A DNA stretch of 64,000 bases from Litoditis marina (lineage: Eukaryota > Nematoda > Chromadorea > Rhabditida > Rhabditidae), in NCBI GenBank assembly GCA_964036275.1, contig OZ038435.1, positions 24,957,581-25,021,580 on the forward strand. The letters are read 5' to 3'. Shown here in pieces: positions 1 to 27,195 of this stretch. Every line of letters starts with the position of its first letter. Position 1 is the stretch's first letter. A program made the position numbers and the translations under genes. The notes under the pieces were generated by a model, which made no database searches, was not told where the DNA came from, and was given only the letters and a program-made list of their open reading frames with translations.

Positions 1-30
1 GAGCAGACGTTGAATGACGAAATAGGTAGG

Positions 31-162
31 TCAAATCACAAAGTTGTTGTCACATTCATTATTCCACGAACCATTTACCAAAAAAGAACAGTTATTCTTC
101 GGAACACCAATAGAAATAACAGTGAAATCTTCTTTAAAATCATTACATGTTTGAAATTCATA
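31..162 (-). CDS. Possible terminal coding exon of an unidentified gene
   Basis: An open stretch of 43 codons ending in TGA starts directly after a good splice acceptor (CTTACAG) on the minus strand. The peptide is Cys- and Asn-rich (it contains CSFLVNG and NNECDN), which would fit the end of a secreted or extracellular protein. I could not connect it to upstream exons. The only other hint nearby is a short open segment with a GTGACA donor near 955-1000 (minus). It may be a chance ORF. Confidence 0.22.
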   Translation of the reverse strand, partial: YEFQTCNDFKEDFTVISIGVPKNNCSFLVNGSWNNECDNNFVI

Positions 163-1988
163 CTGTAAGAGTCCTCTACAGACATACACCAGCAAGGTTG
201 TCCGAATAGTCAGAAAATTTCGGAAAAACGGACTACTTTTCAGTCGAAAGGATGAAAATCGGTCTACTTTTGATGAAAAATCCTGAATGTGCACGTCTTT
301 GTATTTGAAAAAGAACTACTTTATTTCGCTCAGTCAGACCTTACTGGAGTATGTCTACAGATGAAAGAGACTATGGACTATCTAACATTGCAGTGATATA
401 GTCGTGATCCAATACTTCACCTGATCGGGAAACCATTACAGAACACCTGAATTCCACCGCTATCTCTCCTCCCCGAACCCTGCCGACCCCGGAAGAAATC
501 TGCCCGTTCGACCTCCTAGCTATGAGCTATATTAAGAAGACCAGCCATTTGGTTGGTCATCTAACTGTCACAAATATGTTGCAAACGTAGTTTACCTTCG
601 CATATTCTAGTGCATACTCTGAATGTAAACATAATTTTGTTTTATAGAAGATCAAAGGTCAAAAGATACTTAGATAACCAGCATGTTGGAAGACACCCAA
701 ACTCTCTCTAATTAGCATCCAAAAATCGATCAAAGTACAAACCTACAAATACAAGATGATATAATCCATGTACCGCATTAGCACTGATTCCCTTAGATCA
801 TCGTTCTATGCATTCACACGCTAGTTTTCTGTTCAAACAGTTACGGTTGTGTCTCAAACGTTGCCAAACTACCGTATCCCACAGTATTTTCAGTCCGGTC
901 GTCAACCCTCTCTACGTGCAAAGGTTCTGATCAACAACATGGCCAGGCGTATTTGTCACCTGGCCTTTCCTCCTTTCAACTTGAATTCCATCGAATAGAG
1001 AATTGAACCGCAGGTACGCGACAATGGGAGAATACAGAAACACTGCCGAAAAGTTGTGAAGTACGAGAAGTGTACTATGACGAAAATTTCGTTTTTCCGT
1101 TTCTCAAAACCGCCCGGAACTCTAAAACCATCCATAATAGGCCAGAAAACTTCAAAACAGCGTGATTGACCCTGATTTGGACATTTTTTTAATAAGAAGC
1201 AAACTAACATGAGCATATTGTGGGGATAGGTGGGGCAGCAGGTCCATGAGTTCGGAAACAGCCGAACTTCGCTCGGCTGTCATGACCGATAGATCTCCGA
1301 GATCCTACAACATAGCTTCCTAATAATAACAGTTAGAAATAATTATATAGCAGCTTTTATGGAAATTGTGACAGCTCAAATGTCAACAAAGGATGATGGA
1401 GCTGAAAATTCTCGCCAATATTGGGGTGTCTCTGACTCATTTCTGCGACAATATATCCTACTGGTTCAACAACTATATCATTATGGTAAAACAACAATTC
1501 AAATCTACGGAAACTACGCTGTTGAAACCAATGAAATTTGAATCCAAAAGCAACAGTTATTTCAGGCTCGCTCGGATCGCCGGATTCGGGCGATGAAAAT
1601 GTTTGTCATACTCCAACTCTACGAATTCTACCACTGCCCTAACTATACCAATGTGTCTTCATTGTATATAAACTATTGAATTTGCTTTCTGTTTCAAATC
1701 ACTATTTTAATTTAACACGCTGATTTAAGAGATCTGATTGCGTATGCGTACAAACAGTTTCGTCTCATTTCTCATAAAATAGTAATGCGGTGGTCATACT
1801 TCGAGCACTGGGAGGCAGATGAACGAAAGTGCAAACTATGAGTATCCATTGAGTATTCAGTTGCCCGAGAGAGTCAATCGATATTTATTATTTGCAACTT
1901 CGCGCCGCCGCCTCCTAGGGGCTAGGGGGCTCGAATTATGCCCGCATTCTGAGCTCGAAACGAACTCAGGGTAATGTTAAATGTAGTC
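163..1988. other. Gene-poor stretch downstream of the ASCC2-like gene
   Basis: No convincing coding exon is visible on either strand. An alternative ending of the ASCC2-like gene could use a 30-nt exon at 1659-1688 (minus; acceptor TTTGAAACAG, then nine codons and TGA), reached from a GTAGGT donor just below 2004. A diverged copy of the GGGAGGCGGCG repeat lies at about 1790-1950. Confidence 0.4.
1790..1950. repeat. GC-rich foldback-like repeat, copy 1
   Basis: It shares the ordered blocks GGGAGGCAG, GCAAACTATGAGTATC, GAGAG..TCAATCGATA and GCCGCCTCC with the segment at 15172-15330, so both are copies of one dispersed repeat. The ends (GGGAGGC / GCCTCC) are roughly inverted, suggesting a small foldback or MITE-type element. 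This copy lies outside genes and is more diverged. Confidence 0.5.
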
Positions 1989-4900
1989 TCAAAAACTACC
2001 TACCTCAAGTAGACCGTATCGCTCCAACCTCTTCAACGTTTCGCCCGTCTGAGCAATGCAAATGGCTTCCACAGCCGTTTCAACGTACTGTCTCTGCTCC
2101 GATTCCAGGGCGGACAGCTCATGCGTCAAGTTGTGTCGTTCATTAAACACAAATACGAACCTGGAAAAAGTGTTTTCTGTGTAGTGCGTAGTTTAATCTC
2201 AAACCGTGAAACGTCTTTCAAATATAACTCAGTTCCTAATCACTGTCTCCAAGAAGTCATTATGAACATTTGAAGTGAAGGTACCTGACAGCGTGCAAAC
2301 TCACTCTAGTAATCGTTAGAACAACTTGGCGCAATCAAAACCCTAAACTTCGCAACAGATAGAGAATGCTCTTACCTACAAAACACTTGAAAATAGGCTA
2401 GTTTCTGACTAGTGTATCAAACAAAATATAAACACCACCAAAGAACTAACCGTTCCATATTAAGCGTCGCTTGAACAGAAGCAAACTTATCGCCTAGAGA
2501 AGAGAACATTTGCAGTCCCTGATGAAATAGATCGGCGCCACTTTGCTCCAGCTGAGCTACCGTATACAGAAGACGTCTGCAAGTAAAAACTATGTACCAG
2601 CCATGAAATACATTTCAAGCAAAGATGATGACTACACAAACGGAGGGAATCTGTACTTTCGCCTCCACCGGTAAACATTTTCAAATTTGAATTTGTTGAT
2701 GTTTGAACCCGTTTGATATCCACTTCTCATTCAATTTTGAGATTGAAAATAGCTCGTTATTCGTAGCGCTTCAAAATATGTGTGGAGAATTCGTGTAGTT
2801 TTGTGAGCAGAAGTGAAAGCTGAAAAAATATGGTATGCATGGGTTCAAAAAATAACGAAAATACCCGAAAACGTACTTAAGAGGATAAGACGTGAGAGTC
2901 ATCGCGACGTCGAAAATAATTTCAACGGGAAAACATCGAACTGTCGTCTCCACCAGCGAAGGAATACTGTAACCATGAGGGTATCTTAACAATTCGAAAA
3001 AGACTAGTTATAAATACCAAAACCTTTATTCATTTGAAAGGTTCTCGTTAATCATATCCACGGACTGGTTTTCGTAGCTGAATCGAGAATTCGTTGGTGT
3101 TACCGCCTATTTCTTTCCAAACACGTTGTTGACGGTTCCAAAGTGATTCTGTTAATTGCTCAATTAGAGCCGGGTTTTCGGGTAAACAGAATGGATTCTA
3201 AGAAACCAGGATTCTCATTATGGCATGGGCCTAAGAAAACCTGAGAAGTTCCAAAATAAAAAATATCAATTGATAACTATCTCGTACCCTGACAACCAAT
3301 CTCTGACGCTGTTGTCGTTCAGCAACCGCGCCCCGTGGAGAATCTTCACCGCCACCTGATTACTGTAGAACAGATCGACCACCAGGTGAAAGAACTCCTC
3401 GACCAAGTTGGCAATTCGCAGCCGACGCGGGCCCTCCGCCGTACAGAATGCGTCGAGCAATCGCCGAACATCTGACTCCAACTGCTGGTAGCACTGAAAG
3501 AGAACAATAATACGCTTTTGTAGGTTTTCGGCTACGCCGAACTCTACAAGTACGTAACTTTCTTAAGTTACCCCATTTTCACGCTACCTGAGTAGGTAAC
3601 TTGATATCGATCCTAAAAATTTCGGTTGCTGTTCAAAATGATAGCCTGAATCAAAAACAAAAAGAGGAGGGACTGAGGGACAGAGGTTGCTGATTTCAGA
3701 GATCTAACGGGGTTGAAGACGGCCGTCGTGCCAAAAAACGGTAGACAATTTTGAACGAACTAAATTGGCGTTGAGAACCCATAACAACTTAGACGGAAAT
3801 GACCATGAAACAGGAAAAAGAGACCTTTAAAGAGAGAAAACGGGTTCGAATCAGCTTGGGATAATGGAGATGGCGACTCCACCAGAAACCACCAACCTTT
3901 TTTGCATTCCCAGCAAGCGCACTCACATCCATCCTCAGCTTCGAATCGAACGTAGCCCAATGACAGAGGGTCTGAAAAACCGAACTTCTTCGCCAAAACT
4001 ACATTACCCTAACTGTTGATTACAGTCCTTCATACACACACTTCAAAAGTGGAAAACATGAAGACAACATCAATGTCACAGGTGAAAAGTTTGAAACTGT
4101 ACGCCGCAGTGGCTTTTCACCCAGCGGAAAGACCGAGCACCGTGAGTTATTTCTAGCTGAAAAAATATATACTCGTTTGGATATAACTATCATGCATTCG
4201 ACCTAATCGATGGTCTAGACTATATTTTTAGAAACATTAAACATTACAAACTAACCTTGATAAATATATCAGTCTTTGTCGGGAAATGTGCCCAAAGAGC
4301 AGCAGCTCGCCGGAATGGCATGACACTGCGGTCGCGCACCAACTCGATCCACTGCTTTTGTGATAGACCACTGTCCTAAACAAGATAGATTATAAGGGTA
4401 AGAATTCCCTGTTGCAAAATGGAACGTACTAAACTAACCCCAAAATATCAAACATTACAAGAAATCAACATCTAACTTAGTAAACCAGTAAGTTACTGGA
4501 AAAGCAGGAACTACGTCATAAAACGACATATGTGAATGGCAGGCATACCGATTGCAGTTCTATCACAATATGTGAAATTCGGTTACCCACAGGTAGAAAG
4601 AAATTCAAATGTGGATGACAGATGTTATCATACTAGACACCAGTAAAGTGTGCCTATTCCACAGAATAGAGATAGCATCAAGAATAACCCATCTATCCTG
4701 AGTTATTAGATATTGACGACGAATTAGCTCTTTTTAAATTCTGGTTGTTATTTTGCCAACTGTACTGGCGTATGACTGTTGACTGACCAGCTGTTTGTTG
4801 TGAACTGCCAACCGTAGATAGACTGCCAGCAGGGTGGTGCGTAGGTTGCGCGCCGCACGCGAAGCAGCCTCGTCCCAATTGAAGAACAGGTGATACAGAT

Positions 4901-5428
4901 CTACATCGTGAACTCTGAAACAAAATTAACTGTGTCCTCACGTGTAGACGATGTTCAGAAAACTAGGCTCAAAAAACTAAATTTCATCATCATTTCTCAC
5001 ATATTTCGATGAAAATTCACTTTATTCCAACCTCTAACGATCACGATCTTCAACATTGTATGACCAAAGACCATAGATGCAAACTGACTTTGGAATGGCT
5101 TCAATTGCAGCGTCGAACGATTTCAGAAAAGAGTCGTTGTAGACTACCGTGCTCCACAGAACATCCGAATGTAGCGAAATTAACCTGGAAGAAATCATGA
5201 GGCGTGGTGTGAAGGTCACTATTCAACGTTTTTAGAACGATCTGAAACTGCGCTGTAATTTTCGAGTGTACGAACGATAGAAACGTACCTCTTAAAAGAA
5301 TAGTGCAGGGTATTTGCATCATCAGTCCACTTGTCGAGTACCGCTTGTGTTGTGTCGCATTCGCAACGTTGCAGAATCGGCAACACCACGTCGTCAGTAA
5401 GATCCGGCGTCTGAAACATGATTAACAT
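1989..5428 (-). CDS. ASCC2-like protein (activating signal cointegrator 1 complex subunit 2 homolog)
   Basis: Ten exons: 5289-5428, 5089-5184, 4788-4914, 4256-4375, 3897-3971, 3278-3493, 3062-3197, 2877-3003, 2451-2576, 1989-2160; 444 codons with phase kept throughout. The helical protein matches the order of landmarks I know from human ASCC2: an FDETLQKCLDSYL-like block (here YNDSFLKSFDAAIEAIPK, about residues 63-80), a leucine-rich LR..LL..YLRL..H helix, an LWAHFPTKTDIF block, and an RF..........QYVETAVEAI block near the end. Known role: ASCC2 binds the ASCC3 helicase and, through a CUE domain, K63-linked ubiquitin, in ribosome-quality control and alkylation repair. No CUE domain is visible; the protein ends where it would begin. 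Uncertain points: the start (ATG 5428 behind TTTTCTAG), the weak GTTATC donor at 3278 (the stronger GTACGA donor ten bases earlier breaks frame), the acceptor at 3003, and the end (TGA read through a possible donor). Family call is by eye. Confidence 0.6.
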
Positions 5429-6352
5429 TCCGCATACTTGGGATAGAGTAACCACCAAACTAGAAAAGCTTATCGCCGGAGCGACAAGCTACACAAATGA
5501 AATAGTGTGCTGTTCAGGATGCATTTTAGCTACCCGATCACGCCCACATCTGTGTCTAACACACACAAATTCTAAAGTGATTGTGAACCAATCAGCAGAA
5601 AGTTAATGCTCACATACTCAGGTGGAAAGTCAAGGGACTGAAAGGTTCCTTTTCGGCCCACGACTGGGCCTGAAATCTCCCTTTTAGGGCCTAAAAGGAA
5701 CCTCGAATTTTCACCTATGTAATGTAACAGGCTCAATAGTTGTAAATATAGTTGAACCGAGACAACAATATCGGTTCATTCTAGCTGGTTGATGGATGGG
5801 GAGACGCAGCTGAAAGTACCAGCCTGAGGAAAATAGCTGCCAGCCGCCGGCTCTAACAGGCACTGGGCGGCGGGGCTGGACATGGCAACCTAACTAGCAG
5901 AAAGGGATCAAACATCAAACTACATTTTATGACGTTTATGGTCAAAATTTCAAAGCATCCACTGAAACTAACCACATTCATTGTAGTGATACCAACCATA
6001 GACAGGACGACCCTGAAGAGCGGAGCTATTTACTCGAAACCGACTGGCGTTCAGCCCCAACCTCGTTGAAACATTACATTGGAAATAACCTCATATGGAT
6101 GAATTAAATCGAATATGTAAAGGCACCGAAATAAATCAAAAATAACAAATTTAATGGCATATTCTCAACAGAAAAACAATCAAACAATTGCGCGCTATAA
6201 CTGTGAAACTAAAACAAAGTAACAACAATCAACAATGTGATAATAAATCATCTATGAATGAAGAATATAAAGGAACATCTTTAACACACTACAAACAAAA
6301 CACATTAACACATAACAAACAAACAAACAAAACAACCGATCGCTCGCAATGA
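5429..6352. other. Intergenic region between the rha-2 and ASCC2-like genes
   Basis: About 0.9 kb separates the helicase stop from the next gene's proposed ATG, longer than usual worm operon spacing, so co-transcription is not supported. It holds a 61-nt hairpin (5643-5703) and a GC-rich block with a 35-codon minus-strand ORF at 5776-5883 (begins MSSPAAQ). That ORF could be a first exon but has no phase-compatible donor. I see nothing else. Confidence 0.4.
5643..5703. repeat. Short perfect-arm hairpin
   Basis: Arms of 17 bp (AGGTTCCTTTTCGGCCC against GGGCCTAAAAGGAACCT, one mismatch) enclose a loop of about 27 nt. The outer flanks (GGTGGAAA / TTTTCACCT) extend the inverted symmetry. It is probably a small foldback repeat; a structured RNA cannot be excluded. 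Confidence 0.45.
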
Positions 6353-18676
<12,324 letters not shown>

Positions 18677-19294
18677 TTCCACTTAAATGCTTATATACTC
18701 AACTCCTTCAGCAATATATATATATATATATATATATATCGGATCAAGATTTCAAGCAACACCGAAAATTAGATGTAAATGAGAAGCAAGAGGATGGCTC
18801 AAAGCCCATATACTTCGCTTCTCGGAGCATGTTCAATCCAGACCAAAAATACTTTTCAGGCAAATTATCAAGCAGAGATCATAAAACTGAAACTTACTAT
18901 GGGCGTAAATAAACGAAAAAGCGGAAATTTTATGGCTTAAACTTAATAAAAGTAAGATCGAAGTGAATACGTCACTACCAATTCCCAATTAGTTTGCAAA
19001 ATCGAACGGTAAGCTGTAAGTGCAAAGTGTAAGTTCGACACTTTAAAATTTCCAAGCTAGCACTTCCCAACGACCTACACACTTTGAACCAAACGTATAG
19101 GATACCAATAATAGTATGTTTAGACGGAACTCCGAATAGATAACGAAAAATAAATACAGAACAAGTTTCATTCACAAAGCTTCATTTACAATAACATGCA
19201 AAGAAGTACTTGTACAGTGGAGATGACCAGTCAGTGGGTGGAGAAATAAAATAAATTTACAGAGAGATCACGAATAGGGGGACCCTAACACAGA
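18677..19294. other. Intergenic: rha-2 upstream region and ubq-1 3' UTR
   Basis: About 0.6 kb lies between the ubq-1 stop and the rha-2 ATG, both genes on the minus strand. AATGAA hexamers on the minus strand at about 19168-19186 are plausible ubq-1 polyadenylation signals. A (TA)n run lies at 18714-18739, about 40 bp before the rha-2 ATG. A TTTAAG just before the rha-2 start might serve as a trans-splice acceptor, but it is weak. Confidence 0.45.
18714..18739. repeat. (TA)n dinucleotide repeat
   Basis: Thirteen or so TA units lie immediately upstream of the rha-2 start codon, in the likely promoter or outron. The tract is symmetrical, so both strands read alike. Confidence 0.9.
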
Positions 19295-22423
<3,129 letters not shown>

Positions 22424-22860
22424 TTACATTTTGAGAAAGAGGTAAACAGCATACTTGAGAAACTTTAAAAAAACTGACAAAACCAGTGACAAAGATGGAT
22501 GAGAATAATAGGATTCGCCCTCAAACCGAAAATGAGATATTACTTGAAAGAAATTCGGTTAAAATATTACAGCAAAACCACCTACAACAGGAACCGAGCA
22601 GAGGAGAACACCAAAATGACTGATGCTGTCCGAGCGTGGACGCGGTCGATAAGCCCCGCCCCTTCGCCGCAACGCGACCGCTCGCGGCAAGAATCAGCTG
22701 ATTTCGAAATTTCCGGATGATGATCGTTATAACCCGTACGTACTATATTTATTTCACAATACTTATTTCTAAGTTGCTAAGGTTAACTCGGACATATTTT
22801 TGGTTTCCTTAATGAGAAAAGCTTTGCAACGAACCGATCGCAGAAGATGCTGTAGAAGCA

Positions 22861-23001
22861 ATGAGAGTTTTCGGAAATTCAATCGTGCAGATCATGTTTT
22901 ACGTTTACTGGTTGAAACTTGAAATCGAGACCTGTCAAAAAGAAATGGCCTATACGAGAAAACAGCTGGAAAGACTCTCATGCGAAATTCCTAGTCTTTA
23001 G
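22861..23001 (+). CDS. Possible small coding exon or 46-residue ORF divergent from ubq-1
   Basis: The ATG opens 46 codons to TAG. The same frame is open a further 45 bases upstream, giving an acidic lead (NEPIAEDAVEA). The peptide is amphipathic and helix-like (IVQIMFYVYWLKLEIE, then KEMAYTRKQLERL) and reads more like protein than neighbouring frames. It could be the last exon of a plus-strand gene starting in the shared GC-rich promoter (a CC|GTACGT donor lies at about 22737), but I could not join the phases. No family recognised. Confidence 0.3.
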   Translation: MRVFGNSIVQIMFYVYWLKLEIETCQKEMAYTRKQLERLSCEIPSL

Positions 23002-25575
23002 CCGGATTACCTGGATCCGTTCAGAATAGTGATAAATTTTTAAGTTTAGCAAGATAAGGTCACCCGATATGATTCATTATATAATAACTGTACTGTGGTA
23101 TGATGAAACCGGAAGTTTTCGAATCCGATTGTGAAAGTGAATATATTGATTTCGCGCGTCATGTTCTTTGTGCTATACATTACGAAACAACATCGTCGAA
23201 AGAGATCCGTACGATGGTTTAAGAAAACTATGTTTTGTCTTAACGGTTGTTAAAAGCCTGTGAGCATCAAAAACATGTAGAGAAAACCACGCGAAAAGCT
23301 GAACAAAGAGACAAAAATGGATACTCACTGGCATAACATTGTAACGCAAAAAAGTGTCTTTATACTGTCTAGATTATATTATACTACTAATACAACTAAG
23401 TTAATTTTTTTCACGAATACGTGTCTCTCTCAACGAAAAGGGGAAAACAACAAGGGGTTTATCACGCGGGTGGCCCGACACTAAATAGCGTGACTGGTAC
23501 GTATGGGTGGTCCTAATAATCAATAATGAGGAGGGTCGTGGTCTCTAACTGAAAGGGTCATGGGGTCAACCCATAGCGCAGAGGGTATATTGATTGTCTA
23601 CACCTACTATTACCCCTCACAATTACCTTTGCCTGAGCATAATATAAGGGTTAATAAATGGTGAACAGAAGTAAAAGGGAGTATACCTAGGCTAACTATA
23701 AAGAAATCGAGTGGCGATTTGTTGTAAGAACCGTAGGAAATTGAATTGAGAATTTGAATTGTGGAAAATTGGTTAACATCTGTGGGTGGTGCATATTCCA
23801 CAGTTTACTAACTTTTGCCTTGTAGACTGCGTTCAAGATTTGTGAATATCTTTTCGAATTAATTTTGTGAATATCTCCTCGAATTTCTAGTTTAGGTCCA
23901 ATTCTCGTTTCCCTGCCAAGTGTCATTCCAATCTGTTTCATTATCTCCCAAGTTCTGCCCCTTAAACCCGTTCTATAGTGGCAGCCACTTTACTGAACAG
24001 CCCTTAAAACAAGAAATGGCATGCCAATTACTCATGAGGGGTTAGCAGAGATCGATAATGATGAGAGAACGCAGATGGCTGGTCAGCATGAGAACGGGAG
24101 GGCGAAAAAGTAACTAGTGGATTTGCGGGGATATCGGAACAACTAGCGTGATAAAACCTTCTTGTTACAACTTTAGCCTTAATCTAATGAATCAGAATCT
24201 CCCAAGTAATTGGGCAATATCATTCACGTAGGGCAACATTCGACAGTTTCAAGAATGATTGTGAATATTTCTGCAAATATTAGCGATAAGATTTCTAAGA
24301 AGCACCGAGATAAATTCACAGAACAGAGTCTTTTTCTCTATAAGTTATCAGTTCGTGAAATGGATTAGTATTTGGAGATGTAGACGTGATAGCCAATTAT
24401 TAAGGTTTGTTCTCCTGCGTCGTCTATAGAATGTTACGTCGTATGATGCAATCATCTAACATTGTAATCACTTTTTTAGCTTATAATCTCACAGCATCGG
24501 GGAACCAGCGAATAAGAAGAAAAACGTAATTCCGATTTGAGATGAGGAACAAATGAAGGAAGTGAAATATACCAGTGCGATGATCTGTAAAACGTTTCTC
24601 TACTGAACTTTTAATGTAGTTATGCTAAAATAGTTCAATGTAACGCAGCACAAAAAACTCCAGTTCTTCAATGTACTATTCTTTGAAATCTGAAGTGTTT
24701 CACACATCTAACTACATACAGGTACGGTACGGAGGTACGGACACATATGTGTGGGTGATGTTTGAAGAATTGAATCATGACCCTCAGCTATCCTCAGTTG
24801 TTCTATAAAAGTTCGAGGTTAAAAATACGCTCTTTGTGGATGAGAGACTGGCCGTATGACCTCGAGTCAGCCTTTGTTTTTTCTATGCAGCGCACCTGTT
24901 CAGATAATGAATCGTCTCAAATGTGACAGGAAACTACGGATAAGGATATTCACCATGAACTTGGAATCTAACTTGGTGGAGAGTTGGAAACATAGGTAGA
25001 AAAGGTAAAAAAACTTCTTCAAAAAATGAAAAGTGAATAAACTATACAACTTAAAAGTACAACTGATAAAGTTTCTTCGCAACTCGCGTAAGTGATCTAA
25101 TGTGATCACGTGATCAATTACGGACTCATTTTCTTCATTACCCGAATTTCATAAGTCTCTTTAGTGTTACGTCATCTGTACACTTTGGCCTTTATACATA
25201 AGCTTGGATGAAAAACCTAAAGGTCATATAAACAGATGTCCAAACTGATAAGAAAGCGAATGGAGCGGAATATTGTAAACAAGTTTATTGCCCGCAAAAT
25301 ATATCGTTTGATATATTCAAATAGCCAATGTTGAAATTACACTCAATAAGAAGAATAATGCACTCTTTTTGTTCAAATACCAGAGCAATACAGTTGTCAT
25401 ATTTATTATACACTTGAAATAGGTTCCTTGCTGATGTATCATGTTGTGCTCGAAAGAATAATTCAAATTGATTGAAGAGTCTAATATAGGCAGGCACGTG
25501 GAAAATTTCTACATAATGTATGACTGAACAACTGATTACTCATTCGAACATATTTTTTTCCAGTTTCTTTTGTGA

Positions 25576-25827
25576 CTTCTTGTTTCACGGGCAAAAACCT
25601 TCGAGTTGTTCCAATACAAACAGGGGACCGATCGTTGGTCTTATCAAGTGCTCGGGGACCGAATTCATTTGCTCAAACCTTGTTTACCACATTCGAGAGA
25701 GAGAGAAAACAGTCGATACATCCGCTTCTATCACGAGAATGCGTCGTGGTGGGGCTACAAGGTTCTGTCAGGCCGGGGACCGCTGATACTGTACATCCAC
25801 CGCAGAACCACGGTGTTTGTAGTTTGA
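25576..25827 (+). CDS. Possible orphan coding segment
   Basis: An open frame of about 83 codons follows a TTTTTTCCAG acceptor-like site and includes RYIRFYHENASWWGYKVL and an internal acceptor-like ACAAACAG. The stop TGA lies inside the repeated motif TGTAGTTTGATC. The phrase GGGACCG recurs three times. No start codon, partner exon or family can be assigned, and it may be a repeat fragment. Confidence 0.18.
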   Translation, partial: LLVSRAKTFELFQYKQGTDRWSYQVLGDRIHLLKPCLPHSRERENSRYIRFYHENASWWGYKVLSGRGPLILYIHRRTTVFVV

Positions 25828-25860
25828 TCCCGCGTCATTTCAGTGTTAAGTCGAACTACA
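25818..25860. repeat. TGTAGTTTGATC short palindrome
   Basis: TGTAGTTTGATC at the left edge is mirrored by GAACTACA at the right edge. It is a small member of the dispersed family also seen at 27129-27195, 28456-28504, 49279-49346, 53531-53600 and 58792-58852. Confidence 0.5.
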
Positions 25861-26566
25861 AAAACTCTGTCAGCCCTATTTGGGTATAGTGTAGTTCACA
25901 GAATTCCTACCTACAGTACAAATTCGAATCTCAAGATGGTTTTATGATGTTCAGTACAAATTATTAGCATTGTCACTAACAAAGGGTTCTGTTCGTACTG
26001 TAATGGTGTAAGTTAGAAATGAAAAAGACTATATCACTTGTCACTCATGAACATTCAAGGTGTCAAAGGGCAAATAGGTAAACAAGATAAGGAATCATAA
26101 GATTCGTTGTCAAGGAACAAAACGCAAGCAGAACACGGGGAAACGTTCAAAAAATCTCCACGTTTTCCCAATCAAACTGCATTCATCAACTTTTTATATG
26201 AACTAATTGCGAACTAAACTAAATCCAGATTAGTTACATAATAAAACGCCTTCCCTAACTAAATAAAGAAGATGGGGCGACAATTCACGAAATAGGTGAT
26301 CCACAGCTTGGCTGTATAGTGAATTACAGTACAAAGTTGGGCAGGTGCTCCTCATGTGTATTAGAAAAAGATGTATACTGTAAAACTACGTAGTAAAACT
26401 CTCTCTCCGGTCCACTTCAAAACAACAAAAAGAGTGAATCTGCCAATGCGCGTCAAATAAGCTGTGACAGGATAGAACAAACAGGTTTCTGTACAAGCGC
26501 AAACATGGGAAACCGTGCAAAAAGATGAACATATCAGGGAAACCTAGTTTTAGGATTGGGAGAGAT

Positions 26567-26577
26567 GGGGGGGGGGG
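26567..26577. repeat. Run of 11 G
   Basis: A homopolymer of 11 G on the plus strand lies in intergenic DNA. Long G tracts in C. elegans are known to need the FANCJ-type helicase DOG-1 for stability. Confidence 0.95.
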
Positions 26578-26826
26578 TGGATTTGGTTGTTTTTTTAAGG
26601 GGTTTTTTGTTATGAGTTTGATAACATAAGTTATCATAAGTAAGGTGAGTAGTTTTAACAGCTTTGTATACAAACTAATGTTGTTTTGTGGGGAAACGCC
26701 AGTGTAAGTAGGTTTCCCACATATAAAGCGATCATTGTTGAAGACACAGTCGACTAAAACTCATACAAGAATGCAGTTCTAAATCCTTATTTTAACTTGC
26801 AAACTCATAAAACGAGAACGAGAAAT

Positions 26827-27159
26827 TCAAAAAGTCAGTGTAAAGTCGATATGTCGAACAGTTCTGGCTGAACACGTCATTCTGCTCGTGCTCTGTGCGG
26901 CTTTTATTGGCGTAGAGCGGGCGATGTGGACCGCACTGGAACTATCGAGAAAGAGGGGGGTATTTCGAAATAACTGATTCAGCCTCTGATAATTGGGGTC
27001 GAACGAGTTATTGATAGAAATCTGTCTGATATAGGTGTAATCTTTCGAAACAACTAACTGATTCACACCATTTTCTATAGGGGACCGTTTCTGAAAACCA
27101 TGTTTTGGGGAACATTTTTGTGCGTTATTGTAGTTTGATTCGAAACTCTCATAGTTCAC
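26827..27159 (-). CDS. Hypothetical 110-residue ORF
   Basis: An uninterrupted ORF runs from ATG to TGA (begins MNYESFESNYNN). Its composition is polar and Ser/Asn-rich, with no signal peptide, membrane segment or known motif. Its 5' end overlaps a TGTAGTTTGATT palindrome, which lowers the likelihood of real coding. It is unspliced, unusual for this window. Confidence 0.18.
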   Translation of the reverse strand: MNYESFESNYNNAQKCSPKHGFQKRSPIENGVNQLVVSKDYTYIRQISINNSFDPNYQRLNQLFRNTPLFLDSSSAVHIARSTPIKAAQSTSRMTCSARTVRHIDFTLTF

Positions 27160-27195
27160 AAAATTCGACCGGAAAGCAACGGGACCAAACTACAA
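27129..27195. repeat. TGTAGTTTGATC short palindrome
   Basis: Left edge TGTAGTTTGATTCG and right edge CCAAACTACA are inverted. To the right follows CAGCGGGATAGGGCAGCATAC, an adjoining block that recurs beside other copies (for example near 53600 and, inverted, near 63890). Confidence 0.65.

Noticed and set aside
956..1216. 86-residue minus-strand ORF
   Set aside because: It has no splice-supported partners, no motif, and sits in a region otherwise without genes.
5776..5883. 35-codon GC-rich ORF starting MSSPAAQ on the minus strand
   Set aside because: It has a plausible start context, but no donor joins it in phase to the ASCC2-like exons and no family resemblance is seen; kept only as a note.
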